64,000 nucleotides of DNA from NCBI GenBank assembly GCA_001800315.1, contig MGVE01000007.1:128636-192635 (forward strand). Direction: 5' to 3'. Shown here in pieces: positions 45,687-54,247 of the stretch (position 1 is its first letter; every line of letters begins with the position of its first letter). The notes beneath the pieces are model-generated. The model worked only from the letters and a program-made list of their open reading frames with translations, ran no database searches and had not been told where the DNA came from. Source of the DNA: Elusimicrobia bacterium RIFOXYA2_FULL_47_53. Its GTDB lineage: Bacteria; Elusimicrobiota; Endomicrobiia; Endomicrobiales; XYA2-FULL-47-53. The position numbers and the translations under genes were made by a program.

Positions 45687-47402
45687 TTATTTCACCGCCG
45701 TGAATTTTTTAAGCTCCGCGACGGCTTCTTCCAGAGAAAACGGAGCGCCGTCGTATTTTAACACTTTGCCGCCTGTTTCAACTCCGGCGTATAGTTTGAG
45801 TATTTTAGCGAACTGGCCCGAAAAGTTATTTTCAAAGACAACCGCCTTCTTTGCCCTGCCGATAATCTCCCGGGCTCCCGAGTGAAGCGGAAAAATCTGC
45901 GAAAAGTGGAGTACGGCCAGTTTGGGATTGTTCACCTGTTCCGCGGCTTCTTTCAAAACGCCGTAATTTGAACCCCAGCAAACGGCAAGATACTCAAAAT
46001 CGCCGCTGCCTATAAGGGAGGGCGGCTCGGCTTCTTTTGTCATAAGCTCAAGTTTGGCCATGCGCTTTTGGGACATCTGTTTTCTGATATTTTTGTCTTC
46101 CGTGATATTGCCGTTCTCATCGTGTTCGTCGGAATCCGCGTGGACAAAGCCATCGCCAAAACCCGGAATGCCGCGGGGCGAAATACCGTCGGCGGAAAAG
46201 GCATACCTTTTATAGCCCGGGCCGGTTTTAACTATATGCTCCTGCGCGCTTATTTTTGAAAAATCAAAGGGCGGTATATTGGCGTAGGCATCCACGAAAT
46301 ACTGGTCGCTTAAAATAATCACCGGGCACTGATGCTTGTCCGCGAGGTTAAATGCCTTTGCCGTAAGCTCAACAGCCTGCGCAGCGCTGCCGGGAGCAAG
46401 GATTATCCTGGGGAACTCGCCATGTCCGGCGTAAAGCGCGAATTCCAGGTCGCCCTGTTCGGTCCTTGTGGGAAGCCCTGTCGCTGGGGCCGGCCTCTGG
46501 CCCAGGCTTATAACCAAAGGCGTTTCTATCATGCCGCTTAGGCTCAACGCCTCAGCCATAAGGGCAAACCCGCCGCCCGCCGTGCAGACAAAACCGCGGG
46601 CTCCCGCGTACCAGGCTCCGAGAGCCATATTGGCAGCCGCTATCTCGTCCTCGGCCTGCTCGGTTAAGATGCCGAATTTTTCACTGTTTGCGGCAAGAAA
46701 GGTCAGTATCCCTGTTGAGGGCGTCATGGGGTAAGCTGAAACAAAATTGCAGCCGCCGGCTATCGCGCCAAGGCCTATAGCCTCGGCTCCGTTTACCAGA
46801 ACCTGGCCGCTTACTTCATGGCTTCTCGCGAGCAAAATTTCAATTTTGCCGGGCCCGGAAACGGAAGCGGCGTATTCAAACCCTTTCTCGGCGGCCTGAA
46901 GGTTGGGTTTAAGCGTCTCGGGTTTTTTAGAACCTATAGTTGAACTTACAAAATCCTGAATATCTTTTAAGCCAAGCCCGAAAAGCCCCATTAAAAGCCC
47001 GAGGGCCGCGGTATTGGCGTAAATAGCCCCGCCGGCTTCAGCCGCTATTTTTGAAAATGGAACATCAACCAGATCCGTGTCCGCGCCGAGAACTGATTTG
47101 TCGCCGAATATAATTGTTTGTTCAGTAATTTTATCTTTAAGGTGAGCGATTGCGCCGCTATCAAGAGGTATGAGCAGGTCTATCCTGTCCACATAACTGC
47201 TTCTGGGCTGCGAGGAGACCCTGAGCTGGGTTGAGTTGCTTCCGCCGCGAACGCGCGACATGTATTCTTTTGTGGCGAAAATATTAAAACCCGAATCCTT
47301 CAAGGCCTTTACGAGCAGTTTTTCAACCGTGACTATGCCCTGCCCCGCTTCTCCGCATAGCACGACTGACACATCGTCTTTAAAAACCCGCGAAAGATTC
47401 AT
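45687..47402 (-). CDS. korA: 2-oxoacid:ferredoxin oxidoreductase alpha subunit (gamma-alpha fusion)
   Basis: 571 residues. Residues 1-185 form the gamma domain ([35 protein letters not shown]); the rest is the alpha pyrimidine-binding domain with [28 protein letters not shown] and [19 protein letters not shown]. The order gamma-alpha in one chain is that of KorA. It is separated by 1 bp from korB. Confidence 0.94.
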   Translation of the reverse strand: MNLSRVFKDDVSVVLCGEAGQGIVTVEKLLVKALKDSGFNIFATKEYMSRVRGGSNSTQLRVSSQPRSSYVDRIDLLIPLDSGAIAHLKDKITEQTIIFGDKSVLGADTDLVDVPFSKIAAEAGGAIYANTAALGLLMGLFGLGLKDIQDFVSSTIGSKKPETLKPNLQAAEKGFEYAASVSGPGKIEILLARSHEVSGQVLVNGAEAIGLGAIAGGCNFVSAYPMTPSTGILTFLAANSEKFGILTEQAEDEIAAANMALGAWYAGARGFVCTAGGGFALMAEALSLSGMIETPLVISLGQRPAPATGLPTRTEQGDLEFALYAGHGEFPRIILAPGSAAQAVELTAKAFNLADKHQCPVIILSDQYFVDAYANIPPFDFSKISAQEHIVKTGPGYKRYAFSADGISPRGIPGFGDGFVHADSDEHDENGNITEDKNIRKQMSQKRMAKLELMTKEAEPPSLIGSGDFEYLAVCWGSNYGVLKEAAEQVNNPKLAVLHFSQIFPLHSGAREIIGRAKKAVVFENNFSGQFAKILKLYAGVETGGKVLKYDGAPFSLEEAVAELKKFTAVK

Positions 47403-47471
47403 AGATCCCCATCAAAACTTAACGGCGCCCGCGTAACCGGTTTCGTCCGGTTAAACGGACGCCGCGCAAGA

Positions 47472-48047
47472 TCACCAGTTTTCGGCAAGCACTTCAAAAT
47501 ACGCTTTCGGATGAAGGCAGGCCGGGCATTTATCCGGAGCCTCATTGGACTCGTGAACGAACCCGCAATTGGCACAGCGCCACTTTATCGCGGACGGCTT
47601 TTTAAATACTTTCTCGCCCTTAACATTTTCCAAAAGCGCCCTGTATCGTTTCTCGTGCTGTCTCTCGGCGATTGAAATCTTCCTGAAGGCCTCGGCAACA
47701 TCGGGAAAACCTTCTTTCTCGGCCACATCGGCAAACCCCGGATATAGCTTGGAATGCTCAAACTGCTCGCCGTTGGCGGCCGCAAGCAGGTTGTCTTTCG
47801 TGGCCCCAATAACTCCGGCCGGATACGCCGCGGTTATCTCAACCTCGCCGCCTTCAAGAAATTTAAAGAAGCGCTTCGCGTGCTCCTTTTCATTTTCAGC
47901 CGTTTCAAGGAAAATAAAGCCTATCTGCTCAAAACCCTCTTTTTTGGCCGCGGACGCGAAATATGTGTAACGGTTCCTTGCCTGGGACTCTCCCGCGAAA
48001 GCCGCCAAAAGATTCTTTTCAGTCTTTGTGCCCTTAATGCTTTTCAT
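47472..48047 (-). CDS. Rubrerythrin
   Basis: 191 residues: N-terminal four-helix diiron domain with the Glu and ExxH ligands (FAGESQARNRYTYFA, TAENEKEHAKRFF, ISIAERQHEKRY) and a C-terminal rubredoxin domain with CANCGFVHE and CPACLHPK. It reduces hydrogen peroxide in anaerobes. Start ATG 48047 with AAAAGGAGAG ahead. Confidence 0.96.
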   Translation of the reverse strand: MKSIKGTKTEKNLLAAFAGESQARNRYTYFASAAKKEGFEQIGFIFLETAENEKEHAKRFFKFLEGGEVEITAAYPAGVIGATKDNLLAAANGEQFEHSKLYPGFADVAEKEGFPDVAEAFRKISIAERQHEKRYRALLENVKGEKVFKKPSAIKWRCANCGFVHESNEAPDKCPACLHPKAYFEVLAENW

Positions 48048-48173
48048 AACACTCTCCTTTTCAATAATCGTTTTCGGATACGGTTTAGGTCAAACGGAAT
48101 GCGCGGCAAGCCGCGCGACTACAGACGAATTATTGAGCCGTTACAACTTTCAACTTATAACTTAAAACTTTGT

Positions 48174-48551
48174 TCACGATTTCCACAACCCGTGCAGGTT
48201 GCAGTATTCCCTGGCGGTAACCTGAGTGCCCTCAACGCAAAATTCAGCCTCGGGTTTGTCTCCCGGCTTTAAGAACTTTCTGCAGGCGTTGCCGTCAACA
48301 ATCAGTTCTATCCACTGGATATAGTGCTTGTCTTCCATGGGGTGAGCGACACTGCCGACCGTCACTTTATAACCGCATCTGACTTTTTCAAGCACCGGGA
48401 CATGTTTTTCCTTTGAGGCGTCAACGGTGTTCTCAACCTGGAGTATCATGGGCTTTCCGCAACAGACCAGTTCTCCGCCGCCGACAAAAATCACTTCAAC
48501 CATGTTGCCGCAAACACTGCATTTGTAAACTTCCAAAGGATTTTTAACCAT
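48174..48551 (-). CDS. Desulfoferrodoxin (superoxide reductase)
   Basis: 125 residues. Center I: CSVCG and CC in LVCCGKP, the desulforedoxin-type iron site. Center II: histidines in [26 protein letters not shown] and the Cys/His in YCNLHGLW. Converts superoxide to peroxide, which rubrerythrin can remove. It is part of the run down from the cysteine desulfurase. Confidence 0.95.
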   Translation of the reverse strand: MVKNPLEVYKCSVCGNMVEVIFVGGGELVCCGKPMILQVENTVDASKEKHVPVLEKVRCGYKVTVGSVAHPMEDKHYIQWIELIVDGNACRKFLKPGDKPEAEFCVEGTQVTAREYCNLHGLWKS

Positions 48552-48565
48552 AACAACCTCCTGTC

Positions 48566-48808
48566 TTACTTTTTCTTTACATACCCTTTATACAAATTGC
48601 CCTCTTTTATCAGCGAGAGAAATATCTCTCCCGTCATCTCGCACCAGACCGGCAGGTCTTTTTCAAAACCCGGGTCGTCGGCTATAACCTCAAGAATCTC
48701 TCCCGACTTCATGGTTTCAAGCTCAAGTTTTGTTTTTACAACCGGCATGGGACAGAACAGCCCTATGCAATCCAGAGTCCTTGCCGGCTTTAAACTGCTC
48801 TCAGGCAT
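48566..48808 (-). CDS. TusA-like sulfurtransferase
   Basis: 80 residues from the ATG at 48808, preceded by GGAGAG at 6 bp; a longer frame to 48838 is less likely. [20 protein letters not shown] is the TusA signature with the active Cys followed by a C-P-M-P motif. It carries persulfide sulfur between partners. Overlaps the zinc-ribbon gene by 8 bp and lies near nifU and nifS. Confidence 0.9.
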   Translation of the reverse strand: MPESSLKPARTLDCIGLFCPMPVVKTKLELETMKSGEILEVIADDPGFEKDLPVWCEMTGEIFLSLIKEGNLYKGYVKKK

Positions 48809-48983
48809 GTTTCTCTCCGCATTTCGGGCATTTCTCAAGCTTAGAGCTGTAGGATTGTTCGCACTTGGCGCACTTTATGAACTCCACCTCGCAGGGGGAG
48901 CAGAATACCGGTTCAAAACAGGACATTTTCAGCTCGTCTTCACAAAAGCCACATCCGCATTTTTGCGTTTTATCTTTTTTCAT
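48801..48983 (-). CDS. Small Cys-rich zinc-ribbon protein
   Basis: 60 residues with thirteen cysteines: CGCGFC, two lone Cys, CSPC, CAKC and CPKCG. The last two pairs form a likely zinc ribbon. It starts 23 bp after nifU. No function is known to me; the position suggests a metal or sulfur carrier. Confidence 0.72.
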   Translation of the reverse strand: MKKDKTQKCGCGFCEDELKMSCFEPVFCSPCEVEFIKCAKCEQSYSSKLEKCPKCGEKHA

Positions 48984-49006
48984 CTCCGGCTCCTTGCCTG
49001 TTACGG

Positions 49007-49384
49007 CTATTTACCGTGCTTTTTGGAATAGTCTTCTATCGCCTTATGCAGAGCATCAGCGCCCAGGTTTGAACAGTGCATTTTGTTTGGCGGCAGGCCT
49101 CCGAGCTCCTTTGCCACGAGATCGTTTGTTATCTTCATCGCCTCATCAACGGTTTTTCCCTTGGCCATCTCGGCGACCATTGAAGAAACGGCTATCGCGG
49201 CGCCGCAGCCAAAGGTCTTAAACTTTACATCCTCCAAAACATTGTCTTTGACCTTCACATAAAAGGTCATCATGTCGCCGCAGACCGGATTGCCGACCTC
49301 GCCAACACCGTCGGCATCCTTTATTTCGCCGACATTTCTTGGATTTTGAAAATGATCCATTACCTTCTCTGAATAAAACGGCAT
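49007..49384 (-). CDS. NifU/IscU-type Fe-S scaffold
   Basis: 125 residues with the three ligand cysteines and the flanking residues in GNPVCGDMM, FGCGAAIAVSSM and LPPNKMHCSNLG. Scaffold on which [2Fe-2S] or [4Fe-4S] clusters form. Just after nifS; the pair matches a stand-alone Isc/Nif-type machine of anaerobes. Confidence 0.95.
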   Translation of the reverse strand: MPFYSEKVMDHFQNPRNVGEIKDADGVGEVGNPVCGDMMTFYVKVKDNVLEDVKFKTFGCGAAIAVSSMVAEMAKGKTVDEAMKITNDLVAKELGGLPPNKMHCSNLGADALHKAIEDYSKKHGK

Positions 49385-49403
49385 CTGTTTTCTCCTTGGA
49401 CTT

Positions 49404-49487
49404 CAGTGGTAAGCTGTAAGTTGTAAGTGATAAGTGACTTATTTCAACTGTCTTTGTCCTTACCGCTTACCCCTTACCACTTACCCC
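49404..49487. repeat. Heptad arrays in opposite orientations
   Basis: 49404-49437 holds GTAAGCTGTAAGTTGTAAGT-type units; 49459-49487 holds the inverse type (CTTACCCCTTACCACTTACC). Together they could fold into a hairpin between nifS and nifU. Confidence 0.6.
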
Positions 49488-49490
49488 TGG

Positions 49491-50729
49491 TTATTCCTGT
49501 TCCTCGTGATCGTGGTGGTGGTCGTAATCGGTACCCGGCCCGGCCTCCTGCCTTTTGCCGGTTTTCTGAAAGTAATTATAAAGAGGCGACATATCTCGCA
49601 GCTTTTTTACTATCGCCGGGAACTCGTTTAAAACATAATCGGCGTCATCGGTTGAATTGTATTTTGAGAGGCTCATTAAAATTGAACCCTGCGCCACGGC
49701 CGCGTCTATTTTTATAGCCGAAAGCACATGAGACATCTTAAGCGCTTTTGAGGCGCAGGCAGAACCGCTGGAGACGCATATTCCTTTCTGATCCAGGAAA
49801 AGCATCATGGCCTCGCCTTCAACAAACTCAACGGAAAAATTAACATTATTGGGAAGCCTGGCCGTCGGATGGCCGTTTAAATAAATATACTCTATTTTTT
49901 TGGGCAGTTCGGTTATTATCCTGTCTCTTATGGCGGCAGTTTTCTTTGAATTCTGCTCCATCTCGTTCTTAGCCAGCTCGCAGGCCTTTCCGAAACCCAC
50001 TATAGCGGGAACATTTTCAGTGCCGGCGCGCCGGCCGTTCTCCTGAATGCCGCCGTCTATCTGAGGTATTATCCTGGCGCCTTTCCTGACATAAAGAGCC
50101 GCGGCTCCCCTGGGGCCGTAAAACTGGGCTCCCGAAAAGGTCAGAAGGTCGGCTCCGAGCGCGTTTACATCCACCGGAATCTGTCCGGCAGAAGCCACCG
50201 CGTCGCAATGAAACGGTATTTTTTTGGCCCGGACAATTCTGGATATTTCGGGTATGTTCTGAATCGTGCCAATTTCGGTATTGGCATGCTGAATGGAAAC
50301 TATGGCGGTGTCGGGCCTCAGGGCCTTTTCCACATCAGAGGGCGAAACCATGCCGTATTTGTCAACCGGCAGATAAGTAACCTCAAAACCTGCCTGAGAG
50401 AGGCGCCGGGCCGAGTAAAGAACGGAAAAATGCTCTACGGAGGATACAACTATATGTTTTGCCTTTGCTGAATTAGCCTCGGCAACGCCCTTAATGGCCA
50501 AGTTATTGGCCTCGGAACCGCAGGAGGTGAAATAAATCTCCTGCTCATTGGCGCCCACAAGCGCGGCGGCCTGTTTTCTCGCGTTTTCAATAGCGTCTTT
50601 GGATCTCGCGCCCAGGGTATGCATGCTCTGGGCATTGCCATAGTTTTCCCTTAAGAAAGGCAGCATTTCATTAAAAACTCTTTCGCTTATTTTCGTGTTC
50701 GCCTGATTATCAAGATATATCTCTTTCAT
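49491..50729 (-). CDS. NifS/IscS-family protein lacking the PLP lysine
   Basis: 412 residues of class V aminotransferase fold. The family features YLDNQANTKI, TSCGSEANNLA, VEHFSV (His100), FHCDAVASAG (Asp176), RRAGTENVPAIVG and the catalytic Cys325 in SSGSACAS are present. But the SAHK motif that holds PLP reads SGAQ: His is Ala201 and Lys is Gln202; the PLP-contacting Gln after Asp176 is Ala179. I checked the codons (GGA GCC CAG). The C-terminus ends in DYDHHHDHEEQE, a likely metal-binding tail. It may not act as a PLP-dependent desulfurase; it could instead help NifU by providing a Cys ligand. Confidence 0.9.
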   Translation of the reverse strand: MKEIYLDNQANTKISERVFNEMLPFLRENYGNAQSMHTLGARSKDAIENARKQAAALVGANEQEIYFTSCGSEANNLAIKGVAEANSAKAKHIVVSSVEHFSVLYSARRLSQAGFEVTYLPVDKYGMVSPSDVEKALRPDTAIVSIQHANTEIGTIQNIPEISRIVRAKKIPFHCDAVASAGQIPVDVNALGADLLTFSGAQFYGPRGAAALYVRKGARIIPQIDGGIQENGRRAGTENVPAIVGFGKACELAKNEMEQNSKKTAAIRDRIITELPKKIEYIYLNGHPTARLPNNVNFSVEFVEGEAMMLFLDQKGICVSSGSACASKALKMSHVLSAIKIDAAVAQGSILMSLSKYNSTDDADYVLNEFPAIVKKLRDMSPLYNYFQKTGKRQEAGPGTDYDHHHDHEEQE

Positions 50730-50730
50730 A

Positions 50731-51162
50731 TTACCGCCTCAACTCCAATTTGTTGTAGAACTCAATAAGTTTTTCCATGTGGTATTTTTCGTTCTGCATT
50801 ATCCCGCTGACCGCCAGCTCAAAATCCTTACTCATGGAATATCCCATGATTTTCTTATAGTGGTTATAGGCGTGCATCTCGTTTTCAATGTGCTTGTCCA
50901 GAATCTTGTGAATAGAGCTCTCTGTCTCCAGTTCGGCGAATTTCCAGACCGGTTTTCCGCCAAGCGAAATTATCTCGCTTGAAAGTCTGTCGGCGTGGCG
51001 AAGCTCGGTCATACTGAACTCCTCAAACATTTTCGCGAGTTTCTCGCCGTCTCTGAGTTTTCTTTTTACCCTTTCAGCCTCCCGAAGATAGAGAAACACA
51101 TCATTATACTCCATCTCAAAGGCATGGGATAAAAGGTTTAGCAGTTCTTTAGCGTCTTTCAT
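50731..51162 (-). CDS. Ferritin-like diiron protein
   Basis: 143 residues, four-helix bundle with iron ligands spaced as in bacterioferritin/rubrerythrin domains: FEMEYNDVFLY, EFSMTELRHADRL, HIENEMHAYNHY and IMQNEKYHMEKL. Could store iron or detoxify peroxide. It is the first gene of the Fe-S block, 1 bp ahead of nifS, which suggests iron supply to the scaffold. Confidence 0.87.
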   Translation of the reverse strand: MKDAKELLNLLSHAFEMEYNDVFLYLREAERVKRKLRDGEKLAKMFEEFSMTELRHADRLSSEIISLGGKPVWKFAELETESSIHKILDKHIENEMHAYNHYKKIMGYSMSKDFELAVSGIMQNEKYHMEKLIEFYNKLELRR

Positions 51163-51164
51163 AG

Positions 51165-51200
51165 GAAATATATTTTATACCTATAATTTATGGTTGTCAA
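51165..51200 (-). promoter_or_regulatory. Promoter of the ferritin-nifS-nifU operon
   Basis: TTGACA at 51195-51200, a 17-bp spacer and TAAAAT at 51172-51177 (alternatively TATAAA with a 15-bp spacer). The predicted start lies only 3-5 nt before the ATG at 51162 and there is no ribosome-binding site, so the mRNA may be leaderless. Confidence 0.65.
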
Positions 51201-51260
51201 TATTACCACTCGGAATCAGTTTTCTTGCCGGTCGGCGTTGTCCACATCCCAACGCCTGAT

Positions 51261-51440
51261 TTTAACTTTCTTTGGGCGCGCAAAGAAAGTTAATAAAGAA
51301 ACGCGCCCCCGCGAGCCATTCGCAAAGTATTTTTGGCAGTCTTGCAAACTCCCTGCCCTGTCGGCAGGTCAAACAGGCAAGACTGAAAACCTCCAAAAAT
51401 ACTTATGCTCATAATCGGCTCGGAAGGGGTATAAAAAAAC
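51261..51440 (+). repeat. Nested-palindrome repeat family A, copy 2
   Basis: Begins with TTAACTTTCTTTG-GGCGCG-CAAAGAAAGTTAA, then AAGAAACGCG, then nested arms AGTATTTTTGG/CCAAAAATACT, CAGTCTTGC/GCAAGACTG and CTGCC/GGCAG. It occupies most of the 336-bp gap between the ferritin-like gene and copA; nothing else is seen there. Confidence 0.8.
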
Positions 51441-51498
51441 TCTAATCTGAAATACAGAAACTAACTGCCGGCTCGCCCTTACATTAGGCCGTGGCAGG

Positions 51499-53775
51499 CT
51501 ACCGCGGACGCCTTTTTGAGAAGTTTCTTATAAGCAGTGAATTTGTAACCACCGAGACCGAGCTGAAAGCCATCGCGGCGCCAGCTATCATAGGATTAAG
51601 AAGAAACGCGAAAAATGGATACAGAACCCCTGCCGCCACGGGTATGCCTATGACATTGTAGAAAAAGGCCCAGAAAAGGTTCTGCCTTATCTTTCTCATG
51701 GCAAAACGGCTCAGCCTCACCGACTCAAGAACATCCCTGATATCGCTTTTTATAAGCACTATCTGGGCCGCCTCAATTGCCACATCGGTTCCGGAGCCGA
51801 TAGCTATGCCGATATCGGAGGCGGCAAGCGCGGGGGCGTCATTGACGCCGTCTCCGACCATAGCCACGGCTTTGGAGTTTTTTCTGAGCTCCGCGATTTT
51901 TACCGCTTTCTGGGCCGGCATAACGCCTGCTATAACCTCATCAATACCGAGTTTTCTGCCCATAGCGGAAGCTGTTTTTTCATTGTCTCCGGTAATCATT
52001 ATAACCCGTATGCCGAGTTTCTTTATTTCTTTAATTGTTTCCAGCGCGAAATCTTTCGGCGTGTCGGCTATGGCAAATATTGCCTTGCACTCGGAGTTTT
52101 CTGAAACCCAGACCACCGTCTTGCCCTGCGAGGCGAACTCCTGAGCCGCTTTGTCCAACTCATCGGATATCCTTACACCTTTTGAAACTAACAGGCCCCT
52201 GCTTCCCACAAGAACATTGGCGCCGCCCGCCTGAGCATAAACTCCCATGCCTTCAAGAGCGCTGAAGTTTGAAATCTCTTGTGCCTCGGCGTTATTCTTT
52301 CTGGCGTATTCAACTATAGCCGGAGCCAGGGAGTGTTCGGAGCGGCTCTCCGCCGACAAAGCCAGCGACAGTATTCTTGATGACTCCGCGGCCGCGGCGG
52401 AAATAAAATCAGTTACAACAGGCTCTCCCCTGGTGAGGGTTCCTGTTTTATCAAAAACAATAACATCAGTTTTCTCGGCAAGCTGAAGCGCCTGCGCGTT
52501 TTTAACAAGGATCCCGTTTTTAGCCGCTATGCCGGTTGCCACCATTACCGCGGTGGGTGTCGCAAGCCCTAAAGAACAGGGACAGGCGATTATCAACACC
52601 GCGATAAAGATCGTAAGCGCGAAAACGAAACTCGCCCCCGAAAGAAGCCAGACAACCAGCGACACCACCGCTATCGCGGCTACCGTCGGGACAAAATACG
52701 CCGCGACTTTGTCGGCTAAGGCCTGTACCGGGGCTTTGGAGCCCTGGGCATCCTCAACAAGTTTTATTATCTGGGAAAGCGTCGTCTCGCTGCCAACTCT
52801 TGTGGCCTTAAATGTGAAGGTGCCGCTTTTGTTTATGGTGCCGTCAATTACATCGTTCCCGGGCTTTTTCTCCACCGGCAGGCTTTCACCGGTGACCATG
52901 GATTCATCCACGCTGGAGTAGCCTTCTAAAACAATGCCCCCTACGGGAATTTTCTGGCCCGGCTTTACTATTACGATATCTCCGGCCTTAACTTTTTCAA
53001 TGGCCACTTCGCGTTCCGCTCCGTCAATGATCAGAATCGCCGTTTTGGCCCTTAACCCCATGAGCTTTTTTATGGCCGCCGAAGTTTTGCCCTTGGCAAG
53101 CGCCTCAAACCATTTTCCCAATAGAATGAAAACCAGGAGCATACCCGCCACCTCAAAATAGAGGTCCTGCGAAGTATAGGAGCCGCGCCCCAGCAGTATG
53201 AAGAAAGTTATAAAAAGGCTGTAAATGTAGGCGGAGCCGGTTCCTATTGCTATCAGCGTGTCCATATTCGCGGTCTTTGTCTTGATAAGCGAAATAATCC
53301 CCCGCGTGTAAAACTGATAACCCGCCGCGAGTATAGGAGTGGCGAGCATCAGCTGAACCACCGCGAGAAACGCCGAAGGAAGATTTATGTGTAAACCGAT
53401 GTCATGCGACATGGCCAGGAAAGTCAAAGGAAGCCCGAACCCCAGCGAAATTAAAAATTTGATTTTAAGGCTGTTTACTTCCTTATCTCTCGCGGCCTGC
53501 TCGTAATCCCGCGGCTCGGCAGGTTTTGAGCCGGCCTCAACCGGCGTTTCCGCGGGAGCTTTTATGACTTCATAACCCGAGTCCTCAATGACTTTATGCA
53601 GTTCCTCCAGAGAAACCGTTTGGGCGTCAAATTCCACGAATGCCTTGCCGGCGGCGTAATTTACGCCGGCGTTCTTAACGCCGGCCGTCTCTTTAAGAGC
53701 GCCTTCAATATTTAGGCTGCAGGAGACGCAGTGCATCCCCGAAATAAGTATTGTTTCTTTCTTAATATCTTCCAC
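51499..53775 (-). CDS. copA: Copper-type P-type ATPase
   Basis: 758 residues from a GTG at 53775 that overlaps the previous stop (TAGTG). One N-terminal heavy-metal domain with Cys16/Cys19 (GMHCVSCS), eight membrane helices, CPC in IACPCSLGLATP, the phosphorylation site DKTGTLT and hinge GDGVNDAPAL. These mark a P1B-1 (Cu+) pump. The nucleotide-domain HP motif reads SEHSLA instead of SEHPLA, an uncommon change. It probably exports Cu+. Confidence 0.93.
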   Translation of the reverse strand: MEDIKKETILISGMHCVSCSLNIEGALKETAGVKNAGVNYAAGKAFVEFDAQTVSLEELHKVIEDSGYEVIKAPAETPVEAGSKPAEPRDYEQAARDKEVNSLKIKFLISLGFGLPLTFLAMSHDIGLHINLPSAFLAVVQLMLATPILAAGYQFYTRGIISLIKTKTANMDTLIAIGTGSAYIYSLFITFFILLGRGSYTSQDLYFEVAGMLLVFILLGKWFEALAKGKTSAAIKKLMGLRAKTAILIIDGAEREVAIEKVKAGDIVIVKPGQKIPVGGIVLEGYSSVDESMVTGESLPVEKKPGNDVIDGTINKSGTFTFKATRVGSETTLSQIIKLVEDAQGSKAPVQALADKVAAYFVPTVAAIAVVSLVVWLLSGASFVFALTIFIAVLIIACPCSLGLATPTAVMVATGIAAKNGILVKNAQALQLAEKTDVIVFDKTGTLTRGEPVVTDFISAAAAESSRILSLALSAESRSEHSLAPAIVEYARKNNAEAQEISNFSALEGMGVYAQAGGANVLVGSRGLLVSKGVRISDELDKAAQEFASQGKTVVWVSENSECKAIFAIADTPKDFALETIKEIKKLGIRVIMITGDNEKTASAMGRKLGIDEVIAGVMPAQKAVKIAELRKNSKAVAMVGDGVNDAPALAASDIGIAIGSGTDVAIEAAQIVLIKSDIRDVLESVRLSRFAMRKIRQNLFWAFFYNVIGIPVAAGVLYPFFAFLLNPMIAGAAMAFSSVSVVTNSLLIRNFSKRRPR

Positions 53776-54212
53776 TATTTTTTCCTCTCATAAAGGCCGA
53801 CCAGTTCGGCTTTATCTATAATATGGCCCTGCATCGCTTTTTCCAAAGCGGCCTTATCCGGCGCGTGTTCAAGTTTAAGCTCCGAGTCCAGGGCATAGAG
53901 CTTGAAGAAATACCTGTGGGTTCCCGAAGGAGGGCAGGGCCCGTCGTAGGTTTTTTTGCGGTAGCTGTTCCGGCCCGCGCTCCCGGGCATTGAATTCTGT
54001 TTAATGAACACCGTTTGCGGGGGAATATTAAAAACAACCCAGTGGACGAAATTTCCGGAAACTGCGTCGGGATCGTCCATTATAAGAGCAAGGCTTACGG
54101 CCCTGGCGGGCACGGCGCTTAGCTCAAGGGCCGGATTGATATTTTCACCGTCACAGGTAACCTTGGCCGGCATAACCGACATATTGCCGAAATCCGGGGA
54201 AGATATTTTCAC
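53775..54212 (-). CDS. YbhB/YbcL-type PEBP-like protein
   Basis: 145 residues from the GTG at 54212, which has AGGAGG 6 bp ahead. It shows ISSPDFGNMSVMPAKVTCDG, LALIMDDPDAVSGNFVHWVV and YDGPCPPSGTHRYFFKLYAL, the bacterial phosphatidylethanolamine-binding protein core. No signal peptide. Role in bacteria is not well known. Confidence 0.9.
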   Translation of the reverse strand: MKISSPDFGNMSVMPAKVTCDGENINPALELSAVPARAVSLALIMDDPDAVSGNFVHWVVFNIPPQTVFIKQNSMPGSAGRNSYRKKTYDGPCPPSGTHRYFFKLYALDSELKLEHAPDKAALEKAMQGHIIDKAELVGLYERKK

Positions 54213-54247
54213 GGGATGCCTCCTGCACTTCACGGTTATTAGGGGAG

